Source: Anadara kagoshimensis
Taxonomy: Eukaryota > Mollusca > Bivalvia > Arcoida > Arcidae
Assembly (NCBI GenBank): GCA_021292105.1
Contig: CM037870.1
Span: 21,840,424 to 21,904,423, forward strand
Direction: 5' to 3'
Length of the DNA: 64,000 bases
A model generated the notes under the pieces. It worked only from the letters and a program-made list of their open reading frames with translations. It ran no database searches and was not told the DNA's origin. The first letter of the stretch is position 1. Every line of letters begins with the position of its first letter. Made by a program: the position numbers and the translations under genes. Below are positions 46,801-58,905 of this stretch, in pieces.

Positions 46801-48895
46801 CTGAATAAGTCCTTAACCCAGGTGAGATTTTACATACACTGTCCTCAGTTTTACCAGACTCTACAACTGAATCAGTCCTAACTCGGGCGAGATTTAACAT
46901 ACCTTGTTCTCAGTTCATTAGACATTACAACTGAATCAGTTCCTAACTCGGGTGAGATTTTACATACCTTGTCCTCAGTTTACCAGACTCTTCAACTGAA
47001 TCAGTTCCTAACTCTGGTGAGATTTTACATACCTTATCCTCAGTTGTACCAGTCTCTACAACTGAATCAGTCTCTAACTCGGGTGAGATTTTACATACCT
47101 TGTCTGCAGTTGTACTAGACCTATACAACTGAATCAGTCTCTAACTCGGGTGAGATTTTACATACCTTGTCCTCAGTTGTACTAGACTCTACAACTGAAT
47201 CAGTTCCTAACTCGGGTGAGATTTACATACCTTGTTCTCAGTTGTACCAGACTCTTCAACTGAATCAGTTTTTTACATACCCTGTCCTCAGTTGTACCAG
47301 ACTCTAAACTGAATCAGTCTCTAACTCGGGTGAGATTTTACATACCTGTCCTCAGTTGTACAGACTCTACAACTGAATAAGTCCTTAACCCAGGTAGATT
47401 TTACATACACTGTCCTCAGTTGTACCAGACTCTACAACTGAATCAGTTCCTAACTCGGGCGAGATTTAACAACCTTGTTCTCAGTTCTATTAGACACTAC
47501 AACTGAATCAGTTCCTAACTCGGGTGAGATTTTACATACCTTGTCCTCAGTTTTACCAGACTCTTCACTGAATCAGTTCCTAACTCTGGTGAGATTTTAC
47601 ATACCTTATCCTCAGTTGTACCAGTCTCTACAACTGAATTAGTTCTCTACTCGGGTGAGATTTTACATACCTTGTCTCAGTTGTACCAGACTCTACAACT
47701 GAATCAGTCTCTAACTCGGGTGAGATTTTACATACCTTGTCCTCAGTTGTACCAGACTCTACAACTGAATCCAGTCTCTAACTGGGTGAGATTTACATAC
47801 CCTGTCCTCAGTTGTACCAGACTCTACAACTGAATCAGTTCCTAACTAGGTTGAGATTTATCATACCTTGTCCTCAGTTGTACCAGACTACAACTGAATC
47901 AGTCTCTAACTCAGGTGAGATTTTACATACCTTGTCCTCAGTTGTACCAGACTCTACAACTGAATCAGTCTCTAACTCGGGTGAGATTTTACATACCTTG
48001 TCCTCAGTTGTACCAGACTCTAAACTGAATCAGTGCCTAATTCGGGTGAGATATTACATACCTTGTCCTCAGTTTTACCAGACTCTTCAACTGAATCAGC
48101 TCCTAACTCGGGTGAGATTTTACATACCTTATCCACAGTTGTACCAGACTCTACAACTGAATCATTTTCTACTCAGTGAGATTTTTACATACCTTATCCT
48201 CAGTTGTACCTGACTCCACAACTGAATCAGTGCCTAATTCGGGTGAGATTTTAACACACCTTGTTCTCAATTCTACCAGATCTTCAACTGAATCAGTGCC
48301 TAATTCGGGTGAGATATTACATACCTTGTCCTCAGTTGTACCAGATCTACAACTGAATCAGTCTCTTACTCAGGTGAGATTTTACATACCTTGTTCTCAG
48401 TTCTATTAGACACTTCAACTGAATTAGTTCCTAACTCGGGTGAGATTTTACATACCATGTCCTCAGTTTACCAGACTCTACAACTGAATCAGTCTCTAAC
48501 TCGGGTGAGATTTTACATACCTTGTCCTCAGTTGTACCAGACTCTACAACTGAATCAGTGCCTAACTCGGGTGAGATTTTACGTACATTGTCTTCAGTTG
48601 TACCAGACTCTACAACTGAATCAGTCTCTAACTCTGGTGAGATTTTACAAACCTTGTCCTTAGTTAAATGAATAAGTCCTTAACCCAGGTGAGATTTTAC
48701 ATACCTTATCCTCAGTTGTACCAGACTCCACAACTGAATCAGTGCCTAATTCGGGTGAGATTACACACCTTGTTCTGAATTCTACCAGACTCTTCAACTG
48801 AATCAGTGCCTAATTCGGGTGAGATATTACATACCTTGTCCTCAGTTTTACCAGACTCTACACTGAATAAGTCTCTAACTAGGGTGAGATTTTAC
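37844..48895. repeat. 11-kb tandem array of a 66-bp repeat
   Basis: The unit is about 66 bp: TTGTACCAGACTCTACAACT, then GAATCAGTCTCTAACTCGG, then GTGAGATTTTACATACCTTG, then TCCTCAG. About 165 copies are present. Variants include 'agttcctaac', 'agtgcctaattcgg', 'ttctaccagactcttc' and a shortened unit 'ttagttaaatgaataagtcc' that recurs periodically. Because 66 is divisible by three and the consensus lacks stops in three frames, long frames appear on both strands: a Ser/Thr/Val-rich 22-residue repeat, a Leu/Gln/Tyr-rich one, and a Lys/Glu/Ser-rich one on the minus strand. One- and two-base indels every few hundred bp break all of them. The longest (43458-44450, 330 codons) changes frame character midway through small indels. 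It is best read as a noncoding satellite unless transcripts prove otherwise. It runs into the assembly gap, so its true length is unknown. Confidence 0.95.
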
Positions 48896-49895
48896 NNNNN
48901 NNNNNNNNNNNNNNNNNNNNNNNNNNNNNNNNNNNNNNNNNNNNNNNNNNNNNNNNNNNNNNNNNNNNNNNNNNNNNNNNNNNNNNNNNNNNNNNNNNNN
49001 NNNNNNNNNNNNNNNNNNNNNNNNNNNNNNNNNNNNNNNNNNNNNNNNNNNNNNNNNNNNNNNNNNNNNNNNNNNNNNNNNNNNNNNNNNNNNNNNNNNN
49101 NNNNNNNNNNNNNNNNNNNNNNNNNNNNNNNNNNNNNNNNNNNNNNNNNNNNNNNNNNNNNNNNNNNNNNNNNNNNNNNNNNNNNNNNNNNNNNNNNNNN
49201 NNNNNNNNNNNNNNNNNNNNNNNNNNNNNNNNNNNNNNNNNNNNNNNNNNNNNNNNNNNNNNNNNNNNNNNNNNNNNNNNNNNNNNNNNNNNNNNNNNNN
49301 NNNNNNNNNNNNNNNNNNNNNNNNNNNNNNNNNNNNNNNNNNNNNNNNNNNNNNNNNNNNNNNNNNNNNNNNNNNNNNNNNNNNNNNNNNNNNNNNNNNN
49401 NNNNNNNNNNNNNNNNNNNNNNNNNNNNNNNNNNNNNNNNNNNNNNNNNNNNNNNNNNNNNNNNNNNNNNNNNNNNNNNNNNNNNNNNNNNNNNNNNNNN
49501 NNNNNNNNNNNNNNNNNNNNNNNNNNNNNNNNNNNNNNNNNNNNNNNNNNNNNNNNNNNNNNNNNNNNNNNNNNNNNNNNNNNNNNNNNNNNNNNNNNNN
49601 NNNNNNNNNNNNNNNNNNNNNNNNNNNNNNNNNNNNNNNNNNNNNNNNNNNNNNNNNNNNNNNNNNNNNNNNNNNNNNNNNNNNNNNNNNNNNNNNNNNN
49701 NNNNNNNNNNNNNNNNNNNNNNNNNNNNNNNNNNNNNNNNNNNNNNNNNNNNNNNNNNNNNNNNNNNNNNNNNNNNNNNNNNNNNNNNNNNNNNNNNNNN
49801 NNNNNNNNNNNNNNNNNNNNNNNNNNNNNNNNNNNNNNNNNNNNNNNNNNNNNNNNNNNNNNNNNNNNNNNNNNNNNNNNNNNNNNNNNNNNNNN
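48896..49895. other. Assembly gap of 1000 N
   Basis: Exactly 1000 undetermined bases, a conventional placeholder length. The 66-bp array ends on its left and the unrelated 33-bp array starts on its right, so the true distance, and whether the two arrays are adjacent at all, is unknown. Confidence 0.99.
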
Positions 49896-52800
49896 CTACT
49901 GTACTGACAGGATAATCAGTGTATAATTCTACTGCAGAGAGAAGATAATCAATGATAATACTACTGTACTGACAGGATATCATGGTATAATACCGTAAAG
50001 ATAAGATAATCAGTGTATAATACTACCGTAAAGATAAGATAATCAGTGTATAATACTATTGTAAATACAATATAATCAGTGTAAAATACTGCTGTACATA
50101 CAAAATAATCAGTGTGAAATACTACTGTACATACAACATAATCAGTGTATAATACTACTGTACATTCAGGATAATCTGTGCGTAATACTACTGTAAAGAT
50201 AAGATAATCAGTGTGTAATACTACAGTACGTTCATGATAATCAGTGTATAATACTACTGTACATACAAGATAATCAGTGTAAAATACCAATCTACATACA
50301 AGATAATCAGTATATAATACTACTGGACATAAAAGTTAGTTAGTGTATAATACTATTGTACATACAAGATACTCAGTGTATAATACTACGGTACATACAA
50401 GATAATCAATGTATAATACTACTGTACATACAGGATAATCAGTGTATAATACTATTGTACATACAAGATAATCAGTGTATAATACTACGGTACATACAAG
50501 ATAATCAATGTATAATACTACTGTACATACAGGATAATCAGGGTATAATATTACTGTACATACAAGATAATCAGTGTGATATACTAGTGTACAAACATGA
50601 TAATTACTGTATAATACTACTGTACATACAAGGTAATCATTATATAATACTACTGTACATACAAGATAATCAGTGTATAATACTACTGTACAGACACGAT
50701 AATCAGTGTATAATACTACTGTGCATACACGATAATCAGTGTGTAATGTTACTATACTTACAAGATAATCAGTGTGTAATACTACTGTACATACAAGATA
50801 ATCAGTGTGTAATACTTCTGTACATACAAATTAACCAGTGTGTAATACTACTTTACATACAAGATAATCAGTGTATGATACTACTGTACATACAAGATAA
50901 TCAGTTCATAATACTAATGTACATACAAGATAATCAGTGTATAATACTAGTATACATACAGGATAATCAGTGTATAATACTACGGTACTTACACGATAAT
51001 CAGTGTATAATACTACTGTGCATTCATGATATTCAATGTATAATACTACTGTACATACCAGATAATCAGTGTATAATACTACTGTACATACAAGATAATC
51101 AGTGTATAAAACTACTGTACATACAGGATAATCAGTGTGATATACTAGTGTACATACAAGATAATCAGTGTATAATACTACTGCACATACAAGAGAACAG
51201 TGTGTAATACTACTGTACATACAAGGTAATCAGTGTATAATACTACTGCACATACAAGATAATCAGTTTATAATACTAGTGTACATACAAGATAATCAGT
51301 GTATAATACTAGTGTACATACAGGATAATCAGTGTATAATACTACGGTACTTACACGATAATCAGTGTATAATACTACTGTGCATTCAGGATATTCATTG
51401 TATAATACTACTGTACATACCAGATAATCAGTGTATAAAACTACTGTACATACAGGATGATCAGTGTATCACACTACTGTACATACATGATAATAAGTAT
51501 ATAATACAACTGTACTTACAAGATATTCAGTGTATAATGTCACGGTACTTACAGAATAATCAGTGTATAATACTACTGTTCTTACGGGATAATCATTGTA
51601 TAATACTACTGTACATACAGGATAATAATTGTATAATACTACGGTACTTACACGATAATCAGTGTATAATACTACTGTGCATTCAGGATATTCAATGTAT
51701 AAATGTATAATACTACTATACATACAAGATAATCAGTGTATAAACTACTGTAAATACAAGATAATCAGTGAATAAAACAACTGTACATACAGATAATCAG
51801 TGTGATATACTAGTGTACATACAGGATAATCAGTGTATAATACTTCTGTACATATAAGATAATCAGTGTATAAAACTACTGTACATACAAGATAATCAGT
51901 GTATAAAACAACTGTACATACAGGATAATCAGTGTATATACTAGTGTACATACAGATAATCAGTGTATAATACTACTGTACCTACAAGATAATCAGTGTA
52001 TAAACTACTGTACATACAAGATAATCAGTGTATAAACTACTGTACATACAATAATCAGTGTATAATATTACTGTACATACAAGATAATCAGTGTATATAC
52101 TAGTGTACAACAGATAATTACTGTATAATACTACTGTACATACAAGGTAATCATTATATAATACTACTGTACTGACAGGATAATCAGTGTATAATTCTAC
52201 TGCAGAGAGAAGATAATCGATGAATAATACTACTGTACTGACAGGATAATCAGTGTATAATACTACCGTAAAGATAAGATAATCAGTGTATAATACTACC
52301 GTAAAGATAAGATAATCAGTGTATAATACTATTGTAAATACAATATAATCAGTGTAAAATACTGCTGTACATACAAAATAATCAGTGTGAAATACTACTG
52401 TACATACAATAATCAGTGTATAATACTACTGTACATTCAGGATAATCTGTGCGTAATACTACTGTAAAGATAAGATAATCAGTGTGTAATACTACAGTAC
52501 GTTCATGATAATCAGTTTATAATACTACTGTACATACAAGATAATCAGTGTAAAATACCAATCTACATACAAGATAATCAGTATATAATACTACTGGACA
52601 TAAAAGTTAGTTAGTGTATAATACTATTGTACATACAAGATACTCAGTGTATAATACTACGGTACATACAAGATAATCAATGTATAATACTACTGTATAC
52701 AGGATAATCAGTGTATAATACTATTGTACATACAAGATAATCAGTGTATAATACTACGGTACATACAAGATAATCAATGTATAATACTACTGTACATACA

Positions 52801-54418
52801 AGATAATCAGGGTATAATATTACTGTACATACAAGATAATCAGTGTGATATACTAGTGTACATACATGATAATCAGTGTATAATACTACTGTACATACAA
52901 GGTAATCATTATATAATACTACTGTACATACAAGATAATCAGTGTATAATACTACTGTACAGACACGATAATCAGTGTATAATACTACTGTGCATACAAG
53001 ATAATCAGTGTGTAATGCTACTATACTACAAGATAATCAGTGTGTAATACTACGTACATACAAGATAATCAGTGTATAATACTTCTGTACATACAAATTA
53101 ACCAGTGTGTAATACTACTTTACATACAAGATAATCAGTGTATAATACTACTGTACATACAAGATAATCAGTGTATAATACTAATGTACATACAAGATAA
53201 TCAGTGTATAATACTAGTGTACATACAGGATAATCAGTGTATAATACTACGGTACTTACACGATAATCAGTGTATAATACTACTGTGCATTCATGATATT
53301 CAATGTATAATACTACTGTACATACCAGATAATCAGTGTATAAAACTACTGTACATACAAGATAATCAGTGTATAAAACTACTGTACATACAGGATAATC
53401 AGTGTGATATACTAGTGTACATACAAGATAATCAGTGTATAATACTACTGCACATACAAGATGAACAGTGTGTAATACTACTGTACATACAAGGTAATCA
53501 GTGTATAATACTACTGCACATACAAGATAATCAGTTTATAATACTAGTGTACATACAAGATAATCAGTGTATAATACTAGTGTACATACAAGGTAATCAG
53601 TGTATAATACTACGGTACTTACACGATAATCAGTGTATAATACTACTGTGCATTCAGGATATTCATTGTATAATACTACTGTACATACCAGATAATCAGT
53701 GTATAAAACTACTGTACATACAGGATGATCAGTGTATCATACTACTGTACATACATGATAATAAGTATATAATACAACTGTACTTACAAGATATTCAGTG
53801 TATAATGTCACGGTACTTACAGAATAATCAGTGTATAATACTACTGTTCTTACGGGATAATCATTGTATAATACTACTGTACATACAGGATAATCATTGT
53901 ATAATACTACGGTACTTACACGATAATCAGTGTATAATACTACTGTGCATTCAGGATATTCAATGTATAAATGTATAATACTACTATACATACAAGATAA
54001 TCAGTGTATAAAACTACTGTACATACAAGATAATCAGTGAATAAAACAACTGTACATACAGGATAATCAGTGTGATATACTAGTGTACATACAGGATAAA
54101 CAGTGTATAATACTTCTGTACATATAAGATAATCAGTGTATAAAACTACTGTACATACAAGATAATCAGTGTATAAAACAACTGTACATACAGGATAATC
54201 AGTGTGATATACTAGTGTACATACAGGATAATCAGTGTATAATACTACTGTACCTACAAGATAATCAGTGTATAAAACTACTGTACATACAAGATAATCA
54301 GTGTATAAAACTACTGTACATACAGGATAATCAGTGTGATATACTAGTGTACATACAAGATGAACAGTGTATAATACTACGGTACATACAAGATAATCAG
54401 TGTATAATACTAGTGTAT
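49896..54418. repeat. 4.5-kb tandem array of a 33-bp repeat
   Basis: The unit is GATAATCAGTGTATAATACT followed by ACTGTACATACAA, about 135 copies. Recurrent variants include 'gtgatatactagtg', 'ggtacttacacgataatc', 'gtgcattcatgatattcaa' and 'tctactgcagagagaag'. A higher-order duplication is evident: 49896 to about 52160 matches 52162 to about 54418 at an offset of 2266-2273 bp with few differences. 33 is a multiple of three and the unit is stop-free on both strands, giving 11-residue repeats (YIQDNQCIILL on plus, YTDYLVCTVVL on minus). Frames of 283 and 312 residues result but are broken by indels. I regard it as satellite DNA. Confidence 0.95.
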
Positions 54419-54955
54419 CGTCATTGTTTTAGTGTACTGGAATTGCAAAATTACGGTTACCGGGAATCGTGTATAACATTATTTTCAGTCCCAATTTTTA
54501 AAGAAATCGGGGATTGCGAATATATTATACAGTTTGTATGCATGGTGCATACAATAATAAATAAGTTTCACGGTGCAAGTTAATATTAGGTGTTCATAGA
54601 AAAGGCTCTAACCTTGATTTCAAAATTGAATTAGGTAGATTGCCAATATTAAGAGACATAAAGTGATTCAATAGTTTCATAAAAATGTTTAACACTTAAG
54701 GATATCGAAACTTATATGATATCCACACTAGGAAAATATGACCTTCAAATTTAAAAGTAAAAATGTGGGTTGTGTGATTTAAACACAACAGAAAGGCCCT
54801 TGTCCTAGAAGGTCTGTCATTAATGATGCAACCCCAGAAAAGGTCACTAAAGTTTATGATATTGTTACGACTGACATTAAGCAAGTTACAGAATGGTATG
54901 TAGCCAGTTGGCATTTCACAGGAAATACATGTATTACATTTAGTTCTGACATAAA
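54419..54955. other. Unassigned DNA between the 33-bp array and a mariner fragment
   Basis: No recognised gene. An open frame that leaves the array (to about 54583) has no family resemblance. Confidence 0.4.
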
Positions 54956-55044
54956 ATCTTGCAATGAGAAATGTTTTCAGTTGGGTATCAACTTACCAAG
55001 GCATCTGGCAATTGGTCAGAAGCACATCAAGTGCACTTTGTTGT

Positions 55045-55245
55045 GTGCTTTTTTTCAGAGATTAGTTACTATGGATGAAACTTGGGTTCATCATTTAACC
55101 CCAGTCTTGATCACCCTGAAAAAAGACCAATACTGTTACATCAGCTGGTGATGGTATGACCTCAGCTTCCAGTGATGCTGATCATAATCTGGTGGTAGGT
55201 TATCTTCAAAAGGGACAAACAATGATGCAGTTACGGAAAATTATT
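55045..55245 (+). pseudogene. mariner transposase fragment
   Basis: One frame contains QRLVTMDETWVHHLTP, the first catalytic Asp block of mariner transposases. A shifted frame continues with a decayed 'TSAGDGMTSASSDADHNLV' and 'VGYLQKGQT', matching the strand that follows in the family (..FWDADG....YLQKGQT). There are at least two frameshifts and no terminal inverted repeats in sight. It is a different, older copy than the mariner at 8825-11195. Confidence 0.65.
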
Positions 55246-55249
55246 AAAT

Positions 55250-55633
55250 TCAAGAAATTGGGGAAAGCTCAGTAAAGATGTGTTGTTCCATCAAAAGTAG
55301 CCTATTTAAATCAGACAAATCTTAAGAAAAGTTAGTGAAACTGAAGCCAAGTGGTGCTTGGTATATGTGTAATACCTTATTTTAAATATTATTAGAACTT
55401 GTTCTTGTCTATATAATGATTAAAAATTGCCGATTCAAGGTAAAATATATCACGTTTTAAACAGCATCACTTATGAGTGGCCGGAATTGTGCACCGTTAT
55501 CAGTATGTAGGTTGCATTTACATAGAACATACTGGCTTCAATACACAAGCTGTTTTTATTTAGAGGTGGTCTTTACGTTAATGTCACTAGACTCAAAAAA
55601 GACAATATAGCATTATAAAAACATTTATTTCTA
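55250..55633. other. Unassigned AT-rich DNA
   Basis: Nothing recognised. It may include the degraded 3' part of the mariner copy. Confidence 0.4.
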
Positions 55634-55955
55634 CAAATCCAGGGTCTCTCACCGCTGTGTATTCGAGTCCCACTCAGACCACATGTGGGAAAGTGATTTT
55701 TCCTTGCCGTTGGTCTTGACTGGTTTACCTGTTATCAGTATAATGTGCCTGGGGAGTGGTACGCTTGTCTGCGGCATACTGACTCTGTGAGCTAGCACGT
55801 TAAAGTCGCCCTGAGTGGGCCCTAGTACAAAGCAGCCCATGAAATACACTCGCACTTCACATGCATACACAAACTTGTTCATAGATTAATAAAATTAATA
55901 GTTCTCGTCGCAAATAGCTGGAAAATTGCTGATGCGACGTTAACCAACCAACCCA
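55634..55955 (+). mobile_element. tRNA-Arg-like SINE, head-truncated copy (plus strand)
   Basis: It starts inside the anticodon arm (caaatccagggtctctcacc), keeps the B box 'gtattcgagtccca', and follows the same body as the SINE at 31245-31617 to the tail 'gatgcgacgttaaccaacca'. The A box is missing, as expected for a 5'-truncated retrotransposed copy. Confidence 0.85.
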
Positions 55956-58100
55956 CCCATTTCCGATTGTCCGACACGGTCATTATTTTTGTGCCTTGTT
56001 TCAATACATGTTTTATACCCGGATACAAAATTACACGCGTATAGAGGTGTCAGTATAGTTTTAGGCACTTTTTTGCAGAGCGTAACGGAATACATATTTT
56101 TGAGTTGCACATCCGATATTAAGGAATTAAAAAATGTATATAATATTTTACCAAGTGCATTATTTCTGGAATGCTATGGTTATTCGCGTAGTAATATGAT
56201 AAACTAACAGGTCTAAAAACTGGAAATTTTGAATACATGTAGATGAAATTTGAGCTTTCATCGTGGATTTGCAGAAAATTGAATCGGTTGACAATAGAAT
56301 TTTTTCTATATTATTTGATAAAACTATATTTGCTTTCTGAACACACGAATTTTAAAAAAATCTATCGAGCGGATTTTTGACAACCAAAGCATCAGTATAC
56401 GGCGCCTTGTTGAAGCGTTTATGTCAAAAGATTCTAAAGACTGTATGTACGAGATTTTGGTACAATAATATGAGCCAGACAATAAAGCACAGAGTCGTCA
56501 GTGGATGGGGCCTGGGTCCCCTAGAGTAGTATAGGGCGCTGGAAATCCTACCTTGGTATGTTGTTCTGTTGTTCCAATCTCATTTTACATGACGTCAGAG
56601 GTCACAGGGTCACGGGAAGTGACGTCACGGAGAAAAGGGAATGTCCCGGAAGTGGGGATACCGGAAGGGAATCCCTAGGGCTAGAGATAGCTGGGAAATC
56701 CCGGATCAAAGTAGGGTACCCCCTCATACGAGGGAATCCCCCTTAGGACCGGAAAGGTGAAATCACGCGCCGGGGCTCGGTCCGTCGTTTGAAAGTGGTC
56801 GTGTGATATACCGTCGTGTCCGGCTCGAAGAGAGGAATGTAACAGTGTGTATGGTAAAGTGATCAGTCTTTTACCTTAAGAGTTATCTACCTTGAAGGGA
56901 ATTTCCCGTATCCGTACCTACAGCGTGAACCACTCAGCCATCGCGCGTTCCAACAACATAGAAGGATAGTCCTCGATCGCCCGAACACGTAGATACCTCA
57001 TTTGTACAGATCCGTTTAAAAATAAAGATGTGATGCCTGGAAAGACGTGATTGAAATATCCCGTAGACTTAACACGGGGACCCTTCGGATTCGATTCTGA
57101 GCAAATTACTACATCTAAAACCATACAGAGTATATCATAAGACGCGTCTGGTCAAGACGAATACGTAGACACATCGATCATGAAGATCGGTTGAGTCATA
57201 AGAAAGTTATAACGAAATACAATTCTCTATGGGAAATCCCATGTTAAAATTTATCCATAGACTTATATAGGGAAATTGAAAGACAGCCTTTACGCACGAA
57301 CCACTCGACCTTCAGAAGAATTGAATACATTTTCAGATAAGTGTCATAAAAACGAACGTTTCGATATAAACTTCATCGATAAGCGAGATACGAGTGTTAG
57401 AAGTTGGAAATTTTACGTCTTGGTTTACGAAAATTTGAATTCGAAATGCTGCAATCTGATTGGTCGAAATCTTTGAACAATCATAACTCTGTAAATAATG
57501 GACCTAGAGACATGACAAATGCATCTTTAGACTCGGAAGGCTGAGCCCCATACGTTGATGATAAATGTTGGAACCGGAAAATGAAAACGGACCGGATATC
57601 ATCCGGAATTTGTTTGGCTCTCCCATGGGCGCCTCACTAATTTAATGTCATTTATATTGATTTCTCTAAACAGATCTCGTGGAGACGAACGTTTTGATAT
57701 AAGATTCATGAAAATCGGTCGAGAAATAAGCGAGTTGTGAAGTCACAAAGAATCCTATGTAACCCCCTATACGATCCATTCGGAAACCTTCGGTAACTAT
57801 CTAAATCATAACAATCGATTTGATTGGTCCTTTCCATTGCATATGTTATGTTTCCATAGTAATTCTAAAGAGATATGAATTTGAATCTACTGGTTAAAGC
57901 GTCATTTTAGAGTTAATACAGGTACTGTGAACACGTACTTTGTATTTTTCTGAATTGTTATATAAAAGTGGTATTTTTTCACAATTTGGAATTATTTCAA
58001 GATTTAACAAAGGATAATCATTTCCATAATAAAAGTAAGTCGTTTTTATTTTACTTTATATATATATATTTTTTTCGCAATATAATTTAATAACCCCCCC
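55956..58100. other. Unassigned region with higher GC and loosely repeated blocks
   Basis: 56500-56800 is clearly more GC-rich than its surroundings, with several 'gggaat/gggaaat...ccc' half-palindromes. Related blocks recur near 57150-57260, 57340-57400 and 57680-57770 (gacgaacgtt, gatataa, atcggt.gag.cataag, aatcctatg). It may include the left end of the Polinton-type element that follows, but no terminal inverted repeat can be verified because the other end is outside the window. Confidence 0.35.
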
Positions 58101-58109
58101 CTTTAAAAA

Positions 58110-58905
58110 ATGGAAAGTTTGAATCAGATAGTTGAGTCATATATCGTTGGACAAGGAATCGTTAGTACGTCAAGAAAATGTAACCCCGACCTTCTTCAAC
58201 CCCGCTCCGGGGGTCGGGAGGGGTCATTAAGTGCAAAAAATGAAAAATTGAGTAAGATAGTCGAGTCGTATATCATTGGACAGGGAATCATTAGTACGTC
58301 ACGAAAAATATATCCCCGATCTTCTTCGACCGCACCCCGAGGGTCGGGAGGGGTCATTAAGTGCAAAAAATGAAAAAAAGAATAAGATAGTTGAGTCATA
58401 TATCGTTGGACAGTGAATCGTTAGTACATCACGAAAAATGTAACCCCGACCTTCTTCAACCCCACCCCGAGGTCGGAGGGGTCATTAGTGCAAAAAATTT
58501 AACTTTGAGCAAGATAGTTGAGTCATATCGTTGGACAGGAAATCGTTAGTACACCACGAAATAGGTAACCCCGACCTTCTTCAACCCCACCCTGAGGGTC
58601 GGGGGGGTCATTAAGTGCAAAAAATTTAACTTTGAGGAAGATAGTCGAGTCATATATCGTTGGACAGGGAATCGATAGTACATCACGAAAAATGTAACCC
58701 CGACCTTCTTCAACCCCACCCCGAGGGTCGGGAGGGGTCATTAAGTGCAAAAATTTAACTTTGAGGAAGATAGCTGAGTCATATATCGTTGGACAAGGAA
58801 TCGATAGTACACCACGAAAATTGTAACCCCGACCTTCTTCGACCCCATCCCGAGGGTCGGGAGGGGTCATTAAGTGTAAAAATTTAACTTCGAGCAAGAT
58901 AGTCT
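58110..58905. repeat. ~128-bp tandem repeat, six copies
   Basis: The block CCCCGACCTTCTTC followed by 'accccgagggtcgggagggg' recurs at about 58184, 58313, 58444, 58570, 58698 and 58826. Between these lie 'tcattaagtgcaaaaa' and 'agatagttgagtcatatatc', 'gttggacagggaatcg'. Each unit contains a GC-rich inverted repeat (CCCGACC.../...GGTCGGG) capable of a stem-loop. It lies ~300 bp before the first exon of the zinc-finger gene. Confidence 0.92.

Noticed and set aside
48806..49983. Open frames of 363-369 codons on both strands
   Set aside because: Almost all codons are N from the 1000-base gap.
50356..53978. Plus-strand 283- and 312-codon frames and matching minus-strand frames in the 33-bp array
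   Set aside because: The 11-residue repeats are translations of satellite units open on both strands. Indels break them and there are no flanking gene signals.
49896..54418. CRISPR array
   Set aside because: The units are head-to-tail without unique spacers, no cas genes are present, and the setting is eukaryotic.
55649..55882. 77-residue minus-strand frame
   Set aside because: It is an antisense reading of the tRNA-Arg-like SINE. The other SINE copy gives a similar chance frame at 31344-31580.
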